NCBI GenBank assembly: GCA_951812575.1
Contig: OX638322.1
Location: 620,001-684,000 of the forward strand
Direction: 5' to 3'
DNA length: 64,000 bases
Origin: Candidatus Binatia bacterium
GTDB taxonomy: Bacteria; Desulfobacterota; Binatia; Bin18
The first letter of the stretch is position 1. Every line of letters starts with the position of its first letter. The notes under the pieces are model-generated. The model was not told where the DNA came from and did no database searches. It saw nothing but the letters and a program-made list of their open reading frames with translations. Both the position numbers and the translations under genes were made by a program. Shown here in pieces: positions 16,401-25,441 of the stretch.

Positions 16401-17501
16401 ATGGCATATCGTATCATTTCCGGCGATTCACATTTTGTCGAACCCCCGAATATGTGGGTAGAACGTATGGACAAGAAATTTCGTGAGCGAGCGCCCCACA
16501 CCGTCCAGGGACACAACGGGAAAGCCGGCGAATTTTTTGTGTGTGAAAACATCACCCCAGTTCCAGTCGCTGGCTTCTTCGGCTCGGGTAAGAGCGCCGA
16601 AGAGTTGCCCCAACACATGGAAAAGGGATTTGATGTCGCCCCCAAGAGCGTCTGGGATCCAGCCGAACGCCTCAAAGACCAAGAACGTGATGGGGTGAGT
16701 GCCGAAGCGCTGTACACCTCAATGGGGATGCTCCTGTTTGGGCTGGAAGACGCCGAGCTGCGGGCGTCCGCCTTCAGCGCTTTTAACAACTGGGGAGCCG
16801 AGTATTGCAGTCACGCTCCCGGTCGGCTTATCGGCCTGGGGGCGGTGACGCTTGAAGACATCCCCGCCGGCATCAAAGAGCTTGAACGGATCGCCAAGAA
16901 GGGTATGCGCGGCGCACTGATTTGGGGCGCGCCGCCTGACGACCGCCCGTATAGTAGCAAAGAATACGACCCGTTCTGGGATGCCGCCTCTGACCTCAAT
17001 ATGCCGCTCTCGCTCCATATCCTGACCTCCCGGCGCGGCCATGGTATCGACTTCAGCAAAATCCTGCATGCCTATATGAGCCTGCCGCAGGAAATTCAGA
17101 TTACCCTGGCTGACATGGTCTACGGTGGCGTTTTTGAACGACATCCCAAACTGAAAATCGTCTCGGCTGAGAATGATGTCTCCTGGCTACCCCATTTCAT
17201 GTATCGGCTCGACCACGGCTATGAGCGGCTACGGCATTTCGAGAATGTCCAGCTGTCGATGATGCCCAGCGAGTATGTCAAACGGCAGGTCTGGGCGACG
17301 TTCCAGTTTGAGGATGTGTGGATCGACACCCACAAACGTTATGACATGGGCAAGATTATGTGGTCATCAGACTATCCGCATACCGACTCACCTTGGCCCC
17401 GTTCCAAGGAATATATCGCCGAACACTTCGCCCCAGCGCCAGAAGATGTGATAGCGAAAGTCGTCGGCGGGAATGCGGCCGAACTGTACGGCATTCAGTA
17501 G
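16401..17501 (+). CDS. Amidohydrolase-2 family metal hydrolase/decarboxylase
   Basis: The protein has 366 residues in the COG2159 (ACMSD/LigI-like) branch of the amidohydrolase fold. It starts with a metal-binding-type SGDSHFVEPPNMW (the first His ligand of the usual HxH is in DSH) and includes RLIGLGAVTLEDIPAGIKEL, SLHILTS, HPKLKIVSAENDVSWLPHF and MWSSDYPHTDSPWP (final Asp). ACMSD-like enzymes decarboxylate or hydrolyse aromatic and lactone substrates using zinc. AAGGAGGG stands 7 bases before ATG. Its own promoter and a strong terminator make it a single-gene unit. Confidence 0.85.
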   Translation: MAYRIISGDSHFVEPPNMWVERMDKKFRERAPHTVQGHNGKAGEFFVCENITPVPVAGFFGSGKSAEELPQHMEKGFDVAPKSVWDPAERLKDQERDGVSAEALYTSMGMLLFGLEDAELRASAFSAFNNWGAEYCSHAPGRLIGLGAVTLEDIPAGIKELERIAKKGMRGALIWGAPPDDRPYSSKEYDPFWDAASDLNMPLSLHILTSRRGHGIDFSKILHAYMSLPQEIQITLADMVYGGVFERHPKLKIVSAENDVSWLPHFMYRLDHGYERLRHFENVQLSMMPSEYVKRQVWATFQFEDVWIDTHKRYDMGKIMWSSDYPHTDSPWPRSKEYIAEHFAPAPEDVIAKVVGGNAAELYGIQ

Positions 17502-17520
17502 GAAAAAGGAATCCTTTGCA

Positions 17521-17550
17521 GCAGGAGGGAAGCTCACTTCCCTCCTGCTT
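17521..17550 (+). terminator. Rho-independent terminator after amidohydrolase
   Basis: GCAGGAGGGAAG (17521-17532), loop CTCA, and CTTCCCTCCTGC (17537-17548) form a perfect 12-bp stem ending in TTT, 20 bases after the stop. Confidence 0.75.
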
Positions 17551-17711
17551 TGTGGGTGTATTCTTGCCTGGCCGCGCTTCTTTCCTGTACCTGGTATGAA
17601 GCCATACAAAGAATAGGTAACGCCGTGTTGACAGCACTAGTCGGCCTATGGCATGGTTCGGGAAAGACTGAGTGAGCGTTCAATTTTTTCGACCTATGAG
17701 GGAGGACAGAT

Positions 17712-19436
17712 ATGGCTGAATATGACGTACTTATCCAAGGTGGTACGGTCGTCGATGGTTCCCGCACCCCACGCTTTATGGGTGACGTTGGGATCAAAGA
17801 TGGCAAGATTGCGAAGATCGAACCGAACGGCAAGCTCAATCCGAGTGATGCCAAAAAGACGCTGGACGCGAACGGGCTGGTCGTCGCGCCGGGCTTCATT
17901 GATCTGCACACCCACTACGATGCCCAGATTAACTGGGATCCCTACGTCACGCTGTCCGGCTGGCACGGGGTCACCTCGATTGTGCTCGGCAACTGTGGAT
18001 TTGGTTTCGCTCCGATGAAACCTGAGATGCGCGATCGCGCCATGCTGACCATGTCACGTGTCGAAGCTATTCCGTACGAGTCCATGAAAGCCGGCATGAA
18101 GTGGGACTGGGTCACTTTCCCAGAGTGGCTGGACTTCCTTGACCGAACTCCCAAAGGGGTCAACGTCCTGAGCTTTGTTCCGATTGCACCGATTATGATC
18201 TGGACCATGGGGCTCGAAGCGGCCAAGAGTCGTCCGGCCACAGACAAAGAAAAACAGACCATGCGCCAGATTCTGAGTGAATCCCTGGACGCCGGCGGTT
18301 GTGGATTCTCGGCCCAGCGCTTGGGGGACGGCTTTGTGTCTGTCCAGCGCGACTACGACGGCACCCCGATGGTGACGGACACCATGGCGGACGAAGACAT
18401 GCTATCCTTTGGTCGGGTGTTAAAGGAACGGGGAGAAGGTTTCATCCAGCTCACCCAATCCAGCCCCGATTTTGAAGCCGATATGAGATTCTACGATCGT
18501 TTGGCCGACGAGTGTGGCCGACCGATTCTGTTTAATGCCACGGCCACGCGCGACGACCGGCCGAGTATCCATCGCCGTATCCTGCGCTGGATGGAAAAGA
18601 CCAACAAAGCTGGGCGCAAGATCTACAACCAGACCGCGACATTTCGTCAAGGGTTGTACTTCAGTTTTGCCGATATGTCAGGATTGTTCGACGGGAATGA
18701 TGTCCTGCGTGAAGTGACCATGGGCACGCCAGCCGAACGGCTTGAAAAGCTCAAAAACCCTGCCATTCGCCAGGCTTTGGTCGCAGAATATGATACCGGA
18801 CATACGCCGGTCGTGACCGGATCGCTCAAAGACTTTACGGTTGAAACCGTGAAGAACGAGAAGTTCGAAAAGTTCATTGGCAAGACGGTCGAAGAAGTCG
18901 CCAAAATGGAGAACAAGCATGTCATAGACGCGATGTTCGATATTGCGGTTGAGGAGAATCTGGAAACCGAATTCTATACTCCCGCGCGCAACGTCCGTGA
19001 GGACTATGTGTCCGAGCTGATGTCTTCCCCGTACAGTATGGCTGGGGTGTCGGACGGTGGTGCGCATACCAAGTTCATCACCATTGGTGCCTACCCGACT
19101 GATATGCTGACTTGGATGGTGCGCGACGCTGGCTTTATGAGCCTTGAAGAAGCTCACTATCGCCTGAGCGCCATGCCTGCCCAGTGCGCCGGCTTCCAAA
19201 ATCGCGGCGTCCTGCAAGAAGGGGCCCGCGCAGATGTGGTCGTCTACGATCTTGAGAACTTGAAGCTCACCCCGGAGAAGCCAAAGGTCGTTCACGACTT
19301 TCCGGGCGGCGAGTGGCGGCGCGTCCAGTACGCCGAAGGTTATCGTTGGATCATGGTGAACGGCGACGTTACCTTTGAAGACGGCAACTGCACCGGCGCG
19401 ACCCCGGGCCACCTGCTGCGCCACGGCAGAGACTAA
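17712..19436 (+). CDS. D-aminoacylase/N-acyl-D-amino-acid deacylase-family amidohydrolase
   Basis: The 574-residue protein belongs to the urease-superfamily branch containing D-aminoacylase and dihydroorotase-like enzymes. Visible are the N-terminal beta-sandwich (DVLIQGGTVVDGSRTP), metal motif DLHTHYD (H66, H68), VLGNCGFGFAP (the Cys often bridges the metal), SDGGAHTKF (late Asp) and the C-terminal ADVVVYDLENL. Family enzymes deacylate N-acyl-D-amino acids or related amides in the cytoplasm. GGGAGGACAG precedes ATG. A strong terminator follows. Substrate unknown. Confidence 0.86.
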   Translation: MAEYDVLIQGGTVVDGSRTPRFMGDVGIKDGKIAKIEPNGKLNPSDAKKTLDANGLVVAPGFIDLHTHYDAQINWDPYVTLSGWHGVTSIVLGNCGFGFAPMKPEMRDRAMLTMSRVEAIPYESMKAGMKWDWVTFPEWLDFLDRTPKGVNVLSFVPIAPIMIWTMGLEAAKSRPATDKEKQTMRQILSESLDAGGCGFSAQRLGDGFVSVQRDYDGTPMVTDTMADEDMLSFGRVLKERGEGFIQLTQSSPDFEADMRFYDRLADECGRPILFNATATRDDRPSIHRRILRWMEKTNKAGRKIYNQTATFRQGLYFSFADMSGLFDGNDVLREVTMGTPAERLEKLKNPAIRQALVAEYDTGHTPVVTGSLKDFTVETVKNEKFEKFIGKTVEEVAKMENKHVIDAMFDIAVEENLETEFYTPARNVREDYVSELMSSPYSMAGVSDGGAHTKFITIGAYPTDMLTWMVRDAGFMSLEEAHYRLSAMPAQCAGFQNRGVLQEGARADVVVYDLENLKLTPEKPKVVHDFPGGEWRRVQYAEGYRWIMVNGDVTFEDGNCTGATPGHLLRHGRD

Positions 19437-19462
19437 GCCTCACACACTCCTGACGACTAACC

Positions 19463-19499
19463 AAAAAGGGGCAGGATTTTTCCTGTCCCTTTTTCTTTT
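19463..19499 (+). terminator. Rho-independent terminator
   Basis: A 14-bp stem (19463-19476 with 19481-19494, one G-T pair) and a TTTT loop, with A-run before and T-run after. It can stop transcription from either side, serving the amidohydrolase and the convergent propeller gene. Confidence 0.75.
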
Positions 19500-19533
19500 G
19501 ACTTTTCAGGCGCTGCCCTGCTGCATGTGAGTC

Positions 19534-20697
19534 CTAATTCCCCGGCGACTGAGACGGCCGCGGAAACCCCTGAATAGCGACCACCGTCCTGTCCGCGTCC
19601 TGCCAGCGCGAATGAGCAAAACCCAGGTTCGCCACATAGAGGATACCAGCATGAATCACCAGGCTGGCATTGCCGTCCAGCGGTGCGGAGTGCTTATTCG
19701 CGACTACTACCCGCCGGCTGCCGTCGGGCGACAGACCGATGATTTCGTTCCGAAAAATTTCTGAAACGTAGACATTCCCCTCCTCGTCCAAGGCAATGCC
19801 GTCAAGGAGGCTATGTCCGCGGGATACGATAATCGGCTCGCCGGCACTGCCATCCGGCTGAATTGGAATCCGGAGCACGAGCGGGTCGCCGCTGGTGGCT
19901 GCATAAATATTCCGCTGCCCGGCATCAAGGGCGATGACATTCACCCCAAGGGGAAAACCGGAATATGGCATCGCCGACCAGTGGAGCAGCGGATGCTCCG
20001 ACCACAAGGTGACCCTGCCGTCCAGCGTAATTTTCCAAATCCCCGCATAGGTCAAATCGGCCAAATAGATATTCCCCACATCGTCAATGGCAACATCGTC
20101 AGGAAAACAAAAGGGCCAACCATCCCCGCGGGTGGCCACAGGCGTAACCTCGCGTGTCTCAGCATCAATCCGGTAGACTCCACTCGTCACATCGGTCGCA
20201 TCCCGGCAGGCAGGGTGGCGTGGGTCGCCGACCCGGTCGTACTTGGAGCGAGCCTTGTAGGCCACGAATACGTTATCGTCTTTGTCCGAGGCAAGACCAA
20301 GGACGTGGCCTTTCCCGCTGTCGGCTTCGGTAGGAACCCAGGCAATGTGAACGTATTGCCCGTCCTCTTTGAGTTGCACGATCTCACCAGTATTAAACAG
20401 CGAGGCATACAGGTTGCCTTGGCTATCCACCCCGATGCCCTCCGGGGTATCGGGTAATTGCGTATATACCTGGGCGCTAAAGGCTTCGACCGGCGTTTCC
20501 TCCTCCACAGCCTGCGGCAGGCCTTCTGCCTCCGCTTGGCCTTCTTGAATTTCCTGCCCTCCCAAATCCGCCGTTGGGCTCTCTTGGATTTCCTGCGCTC
20601 CCAAGTCTTCCTCTTTGATTGCCTGCGCCATGACGGCGTGAGCGGTAATCCCGACTCCCATCAGCAGCGTGCTCAGTATACCCAGTGTCTTTTGCAT
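19534..20697 (-). CDS. Exported NHL/SMP-30-like beta-propeller
   Basis: The 387-residue protein has a signal peptide (to about residue 25, HAVMAQA). A short acidic direct repeat follows (two copies of LGxQEIQE, about residues 30-55). Propeller blades come next, with patterns GIGVDSQGNLYASLF, LGLASDKDDNVFVAYKA, DVAIDDVGNIYLADL and GIALDEEGNVYVSE. Such periplasmic propellers bind ligands or hydrolyse lactones. It is last in the minus-strand run that includes the cyclase and the xoxF genes, with a 22-base gap to the cyclase stop. A link to alcohol oxidation is not shown by sequence. Confidence 0.78.
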   Translation of the reverse strand: MQKTLGILSTLLMGVGITAHAVMAQAIKEEDLGAQEIQESPTADLGGQEIQEGQAEAEGLPQAVEEETPVEAFSAQVYTQLPDTPEGIGVDSQGNLYASLFNTGEIVQLKEDGQYVHIAWVPTEADSGKGHVLGLASDKDDNVFVAYKARSKYDRVGDPRHPACRDATDVTSGVYRIDAETREVTPVATRGDGWPFCFPDDVAIDDVGNIYLADLTYAGIWKITLDGRVTLWSEHPLLHWSAMPYSGFPLGVNVIALDAGQRNIYAATSGDPLVLRIPIQPDGSAGEPIIVSRGHSLLDGIALDEEGNVYVSEIFRNEIIGLSPDGSRRVVVANKHSAPLDGNASLVIHAGILYVANLGFAHSRWQDADRTVVAIQGFPRPSQSPGN

Positions 20698-20719
20698 TTA
20701 GTGTATTGCCTCTCAATCG

Positions 20720-23700
20720 TTATACCAATTCGGCAAGCAGGGCTTGAGCGGCCTGAAAGTCCCGCGTCTCACGCCCTTCAGTAAACCAATCGGTGGTCTC
20801 TGTCAGCACCCGTCGTGCCCTCTCGCGTTTGCCCTGTTTAAACCACTGCTGGGCCAGGCTCGTCGCAGCGCGCAACTCCCACGACTTGGCACCTTGTTGA
20901 CGGGCAACAAAAAGGGCCTTTTGAAAACAACCTTCCGCCTCACTGTTTGACCAGGGAGTGCTCGTCTGGGCTGAGAGCCTGTTTGCATCCCGCACCAGCA
21001 GCAGCTCTCCCCGCAGTCGGTACAGCTCCGCTTCCGAGAAACGCTCCGCACTGGTGTTGGCGACTGCCAGCGCCTCATCAAGGAGGGCTAAGCCCTTTTC
21101 ACTCCGTCCGATCTTTCCGTACTGCTCGGCCAAAAGCCCAAGGAAGTAGGGGCGGAGGAGCTCCGCTCCAGAGGCACACCAAGCGGTTATCACCTTTTGC
21201 AATTGCTCGACAGGCAGTTCGTCGTGCGATTGCGCGGCCGTGGCCCAGTCCCGGAAGATCGTCCCGATCATCTCCCAATCGGGGAACCCGCACTGCTGCG
21301 CAAGGGCAATCCCGGCTACGGCACGCTCGTAGGTCACCTCGGCTTCGCCGCGAAGCTGATGCAGCAGGCCGGTCCAGCTCAGAGCAGCCGCAAGACTGAG
21401 ACTATGCTGGCGGGCTCCCTCTTCTGCCCGTGCCAGCGCTTCCCGGCCCTGTTGCAGGGCCTGTTCCGGATAGCCCAAAATCCATAAGGCCAGCGTTTCA
21501 TATAACAAGCAGACGGTCCGTGGATCTGTACCGTATTGAAACGCCAGGGCTGTATGCTGTTCCGGATTATGCAGCGCCACAGCTTTTTGCAGGTGTTCTC
21601 GCGCATGGGCAAACTCACCGATCCATAACAAGGTATTGCCCAAGGCTCGATGCACCTCTATGAGCAGGTCGGGATCATGCAGGTGTTGAGCCAAAGCGAG
21701 TAATTGCTCGCCCATCTTTCGAGCCGTTCTGAGCTCGGCCCGCATCTCGTGGACGACCCACAGGCCGCGGAGCACCTGAAAAGACTGCGGAGTTTCTCCA
21801 AGCTGCTGACACAGTTCCTGGGCGCGGGCATACGCGCGCTCCACCTCCGGGGCGGCGTAGCCCTTGGTCGCCATGAGACTTGGACCCAAGCGCGTCTGGA
21901 TAGCCAACTCCCGGTGGGTCCGGTCGGGCGTCTCCGGCAGTTCGTTGAGCAGCGCCAGTCCCTTGAGGAAATGACCTATGCCCTCACGGTGCGCCGAGCG
22001 TTGCACGGCCTGCTCTCCGGCGTACTGCCAAAATCCAATGGCCTGATCGATCAAGCCGGCTTCGGTGTAATGGTGGGCGACTAATTCCGGTTGCTGGTGT
22101 CTGATATCGGAGAACTGTTTGACGAGGACATCGGCAACCTGATGATGAATCTGCTGGCGTTTGCTCTTGAGCACAGACTGATACGCCGTGTCTTGGAGCA
22201 TGGCATGCTTGAAGACCCAGCGGGCCTGGGGAAGCATACCTTTTTGAAAAATCAGCTCAGCCTCCACGAGTTGGGCCAGCCCCCGCGCGAGTCGCTGCTC
22301 ATCGGACGGCCAGACCGCTCGGATCAGGGCGTACGAAAAGGCTCGGCCGAGGACAGCGCCGATTTGGACAGCATCCCGGGCGATGCTGCTGAGCTGGTCA
22401 AGCCGGGCCATTAACGAATCCTGAAGCGTGGCAGGAATCGTGTGGGGAGCCTCGTCCCCGCCGTTTTCAGGCACACCGGCCTCGATAATGGTTTTCGTCA
22501 GCTCTTCAACAAAAAGCGGAACGCCATCAGTCTGCGCCGCGATATATTCCACCAGGTGTTGCGGCAACCGTTGGCCCTGGGCAACATGGGTAATGAGGTC
22601 CTCAACCGGTCGACGCTCCAAGCGGCTCAGAATCAGCAAGTGAACGGGCGGCCGCGGGGGCCACGGAGGGGTAAATTCCGACGAACGAAAAACCAGGAGG
22701 ACGAAGAGGTGCAGCGGAGCGACCCGCTCAATGAGCGTCTGCACGAGATCGAGTGTCGAAGGGTCGACCCAATGCAGGTCTTCCCAAACAATGAGGAGGG
22801 GCCGCTCTTCCGATTCTTCAGCCAGCCACGCAACCAATGCTTCCTGCGTCTTTTGTCGCTGTTGCTCCGGGCTCAGCCTGAGCGCAGTGAAGCGTTCAGG
22901 CAGCGGCAGTGACAATAAGGCGGCAAACAGGGCGACACTCTCCTCCGGCAAATGGCGATAGCCTTCCAGAGCGGTCTCTAAACGGCGAAACTTTTCATCT
23001 TCGGGTTCATCGTCTTGAAACTGCAACCAGCGTTGGAGATGGTCGATCACCGAGTAAAAGGCCGTGTTGCGCGCATAGGACGAACAGCGGAATTCTCTGC
23101 GCGCCTCGCCCGCCCTGGCTACCTGCTCTTTGAGTTCCTGGACCAGGCGGGACTTGCCGATACCCGGCTCGCCACCCAGCAGCACGACTTGTCCCTCTCG
23201 GACCTTGGCCGCCTCCCAACGTTGCCGCAGAAATGCGAATTCTTCCGTCCGTCCAACCAGAGGAGACAAGCCGGCTTCAAGCGCCACCTCAAACCGGCTT
23301 TGCGCGCCTTCTTCCCCAACGACCTGGTAGACTGAGATGGGAGTTGTCTTGCCTTTGAGCGCATGCGGCCCAAGCGTCTGGCACTCAAAAAAGCCTTCGA
23401 CGAGTCGGTAGACTGCGGCACTCATCACGACGGTATCGGCCTTGGCAATGGCCTGAAGGTGCGCCGCAATATTGGGCGTCTCGCCGAGTGCGAGGTGCTC
23501 GTGCCGCTCGCCGGCACCCATGTCGCCCACCACAACCTGTCCGGTGTGAATACCGATCCGCAGCCGAATCCGCGACGCATCTTTCGCACTCGGACGGAAA
23601 GACGGCTGACGCCCCGTCTGCCGGAGCTGGCTGTTCATTTGATTCAGCTGAGCAAGAATACCCAAACCCGTTTTCACGGCCCGTACCGCCGCATCTTCGT

Positions 23701-24058
23701 GGGCGATCGGATAGCCAAAATAGACCAAAACCCCATCGCCGAGATACTGGGCGATATAGCCACCGAAACGGTGAATGACACCGGCACAGGTCTCTTGATA
23801 CGTCCGCACGATGTCCCGCCACTCCTCAGGATCAAGTCGGCCGGTGAGGGCCGTTGATCCCACAATGTCGCAGAACATGACTGTCAACTGTCGCCGTCCG
23901 GTAGGCGCGGGCGCGGGTGACCGCTGTGGCTCTGGTGTTGACTGAGCTGCCGACACAGGGGCGGGCTCATCAACCGGCCGGACCAGTAGAGGAGTTCCAC
24001 ATTCGTCACAAAACTTTGCTCCCGTCCGGTTGGCTTGCCCACAATTCGGGCACGACAT
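20720..24058 (-). CDS. Class III adenylate/guanylate cyclase - AAA ATPase - TPR protein
   Basis: This giant has 1112 residues. The domain order is zinc ribbon (C3, C6, C17, C20); class III cyclase domain (54-245) with metal-binding Asp64 (FCDIVGST) and Asp108 (LGDG); AAA/STAND ATPase with P-loop GGEPGIGKS (295-303); and a long TPR region from about 620. It is a large cytoplasmic signalling ATPase of the kind common in soil actinobacteria, rhizobia and Entotheonella. The transition-state Asn (N196) is present, but the usual Arg four residues later is His200 (PNIAAHL), so cyclase activity may be weak or absent. Located directly after the xoxGJ gene on the same strand (67-base gap). Confidence 0.9.
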   Translation of the reverse strand: MSCPNCGQANRTGAKFCDECGTPLLVRPVDEPAPVSAAQSTPEPQRSPAPAPTGRRQLTVMFCDIVGSTALTGRLDPEEWRDIVRTYQETCAGVIHRFGGYIAQYLGDGVLVYFGYPIAHEDAAVRAVKTGLGILAQLNQMNSQLRQTGRQPSFRPSAKDASRIRLRIGIHTGQVVVGDMGAGERHEHLALGETPNIAAHLQAIAKADTVVMSAAVYRLVEGFFECQTLGPHALKGKTTPISVYQVVGEEGAQSRFEVALEAGLSPLVGRTEEFAFLRQRWEAAKVREGQVVLLGGEPGIGKSRLVQELKEQVARAGEARREFRCSSYARNTAFYSVIDHLQRWLQFQDDEPEDEKFRRLETALEGYRHLPEESVALFAALLSLPLPERFTALRLSPEQQRQKTQEALVAWLAEESEERPLLIVWEDLHWVDPSTLDLVQTLIERVAPLHLFVLLVFRSSEFTPPWPPRPPVHLLILSRLERRPVEDLITHVAQGQRLPQHLVEYIAAQTDGVPLFVEELTKTIIEAGVPENGGDEAPHTIPATLQDSLMARLDQLSSIARDAVQIGAVLGRAFSYALIRAVWPSDEQRLARGLAQLVEAELIFQKGMLPQARWVFKHAMLQDTAYQSVLKSKRQQIHHQVADVLVKQFSDIRHQQPELVAHHYTEAGLIDQAIGFWQYAGEQAVQRSAHREGIGHFLKGLALLNELPETPDRTHRELAIQTRLGPSLMATKGYAAPEVERAYARAQELCQQLGETPQSFQVLRGLWVVHEMRAELRTARKMGEQLLALAQHLHDPDLLIEVHRALGNTLLWIGEFAHAREHLQKAVALHNPEQHTALAFQYGTDPRTVCLLYETLALWILGYPEQALQQGREALARAEEGARQHSLSLAAALSWTGLLHQLRGEAEVTYERAVAGIALAQQCGFPDWEMIGTIFRDWATAAQSHDELPVEQLQKVITAWCASGAELLRPYFLGLLAEQYGKIGRSEKGLALLDEALAVANTSAERFSEAELYRLRGELLLVRDANRLSAQTSTPWSNSEAEGCFQKALFVARQQGAKSWELRAATSLAQQWFKQGKRERARRVLTETTDWFTEGRETRDFQAAQALLAELV

Positions 24059-24125
24059 AGGCAGGCTCCTCTGTCCCCGGCTTCTTCTGATTGATCCTGG
24101 GAGACTGGCGCAGCCTCAGCCTCCC

Positions 24126-25409
24126 TTACCACTCGATGGTCGATGGGTCTCCCTTATACAGGGTGCGGACATAGGCGATAACTTTCCAGGCTTCCTCCTC
24201 GGTGATCACCCCGTCGTAACCGGGCATTTTATTGCGCCCGGTCATGACCTGATCCATCACCCGGGTGTCATCACCCGTGCCTTCCTTCCATTCCTCATCC
24301 GTTAAGTCGGGTCCCATGCCTCCGCCGCCACGTAAGCCGTGACAGCTATAGCAATTCAGGAGCTTGTAGAGATCTTCGCCCTCGCTGATCGCCGCTGGAT
24401 TTCCCGTATACGGATTGAGCTTTACCAGCCCGTTGGTCACTTCTTGCCCGGCCTCACCACGGGACTCCATCGGCTGGCCATTGGAAGCTTGAGGGAATTG
24501 TGGGTCGGGCACTTCCGTGCCCTGTTGAGGCTCGTGAGGCTCGGTCGGTTGGAGGGTAATACCGGGGACACCGTAGTCGACCAGGATCTGCCGGATTTCT
24601 TCCGCGTGCTGCGTCAGCAGGCCATTGAGCGTATTCTTCAGCGCTTCGTCGCTCTTCCGAACGCCGAGCGCAATATCATAGGCGAGGAGGAGGGCGGGTG
24701 ACTCATCCTGGGACGCTACGGGCACCACGCGCAGTGAGGTGGCTTGCTGTTGGGCGAAATAACCGCCAATCGGTCCCCATACAATAGCCGCATCGATCTC
24801 TCTATTGGCGACGGCTTCAATGATTTTTCCCGGCGGATTGGGATCGGCATAATTGCCGAAGACACTGTAGCCGACCACATTGTCCACAATCCCGCGGCCG
24901 CTCAGGGCATGGGCCGGCGGGCTGTTGGTGTAGTCATCGCCGATCAGGTGTACCCCGACTTTCAGTTCTTTGAGGACGGGATCATCAAAGGAGGACAGAT
25001 CGTATGGTGCGTCTGCGGGATAGACAAAAGCATAGACCGAACGGTAATACGGCTGCGTCGTCAAGACCATATCGATGTCGGCCGGCAGACCCATGACCAC
25101 ATCGCACTTGCCAGCGTTGAGCGTACTGCGCAGGAAGCCGCGGCGCTGGGGCCACCAGGTATAGGCGACTGTCTGCCCCAACTCACGGGCCAGGACTTCG
25201 GCGATTTTATTCTCAAACCCTTCTTGCTGCCGATTGGAAAACGGCAGATTATTGGGGTCGGCACAGACACGAAACGGTTTGGTCGCCTCTGCGGTCTCAG
25301 TTGCCCAGGCAGCCGCCGAGAAGAGCGAGGCAGACAGGAGCAGGAGGAAGGTGAGACAGGCGGAAGCGTGGGGGGCTGCTCGTCGTCCCCCCTCAGTTTG
25401 GTTGAGCAT
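24126..25409 (-). CDS. Fused XoxJ-like binding protein and cytochrome c (XoxGJ type)
   Basis: The 427-residue periplasmic protein has a signal peptide (to about 36), an MxaJ/XoxJ-like solute-binding domain (about 45-285; RVCADPNNLPFSNRQQEGFE, KCDVVMGLP) and a linker. A class I cytochrome c domain follows, with heme motif CYSCH (353-357) and distal ligand Met395 in NKMPGYDG. In XoxF systems, XoxG takes electrons from the dehydrogenase and XoxJ helps its maturation. Here both are one chain. Similar fusion (cytochrome cGJ) is described from Methylacidiphilum. The gene starts 32 bases after xoxF. The start is kept at ATG 25409 although the ribosome site is weak. Confidence 0.85.
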   Translation of the reverse strand: MLNQTEGGRRAAPHASACLTFLLLLSASLFSAAAWATETAEATKPFRVCADPNNLPFSNRQQEGFENKIAEVLARELGQTVAYTWWPQRRGFLRSTLNAGKCDVVMGLPADIDMVLTTQPYYRSVYAFVYPADAPYDLSSFDDPVLKELKVGVHLIGDDYTNSPPAHALSGRGIVDNVVGYSVFGNYADPNPPGKIIEAVANREIDAAIVWGPIGGYFAQQQATSLRVVPVASQDESPALLLAYDIALGVRKSDEALKNTLNGLLTQHAEEIRQILVDYGVPGITLQPTEPHEPQQGTEVPDPQFPQASNGQPMESRGEAGQEVTNGLVKLNPYTGNPAAISEGEDLYKLLNCYSCHGLRGGGGMGPDLTDEEWKEGTGDDTRVMDQVMTGRNKMPGYDGVITEEEAWKVIAYVRTLYKGDPSTIEW

Positions 25410-25441
25410 AAGAGGCTTTACAGCGGGTCGAGAGCGCCCAT

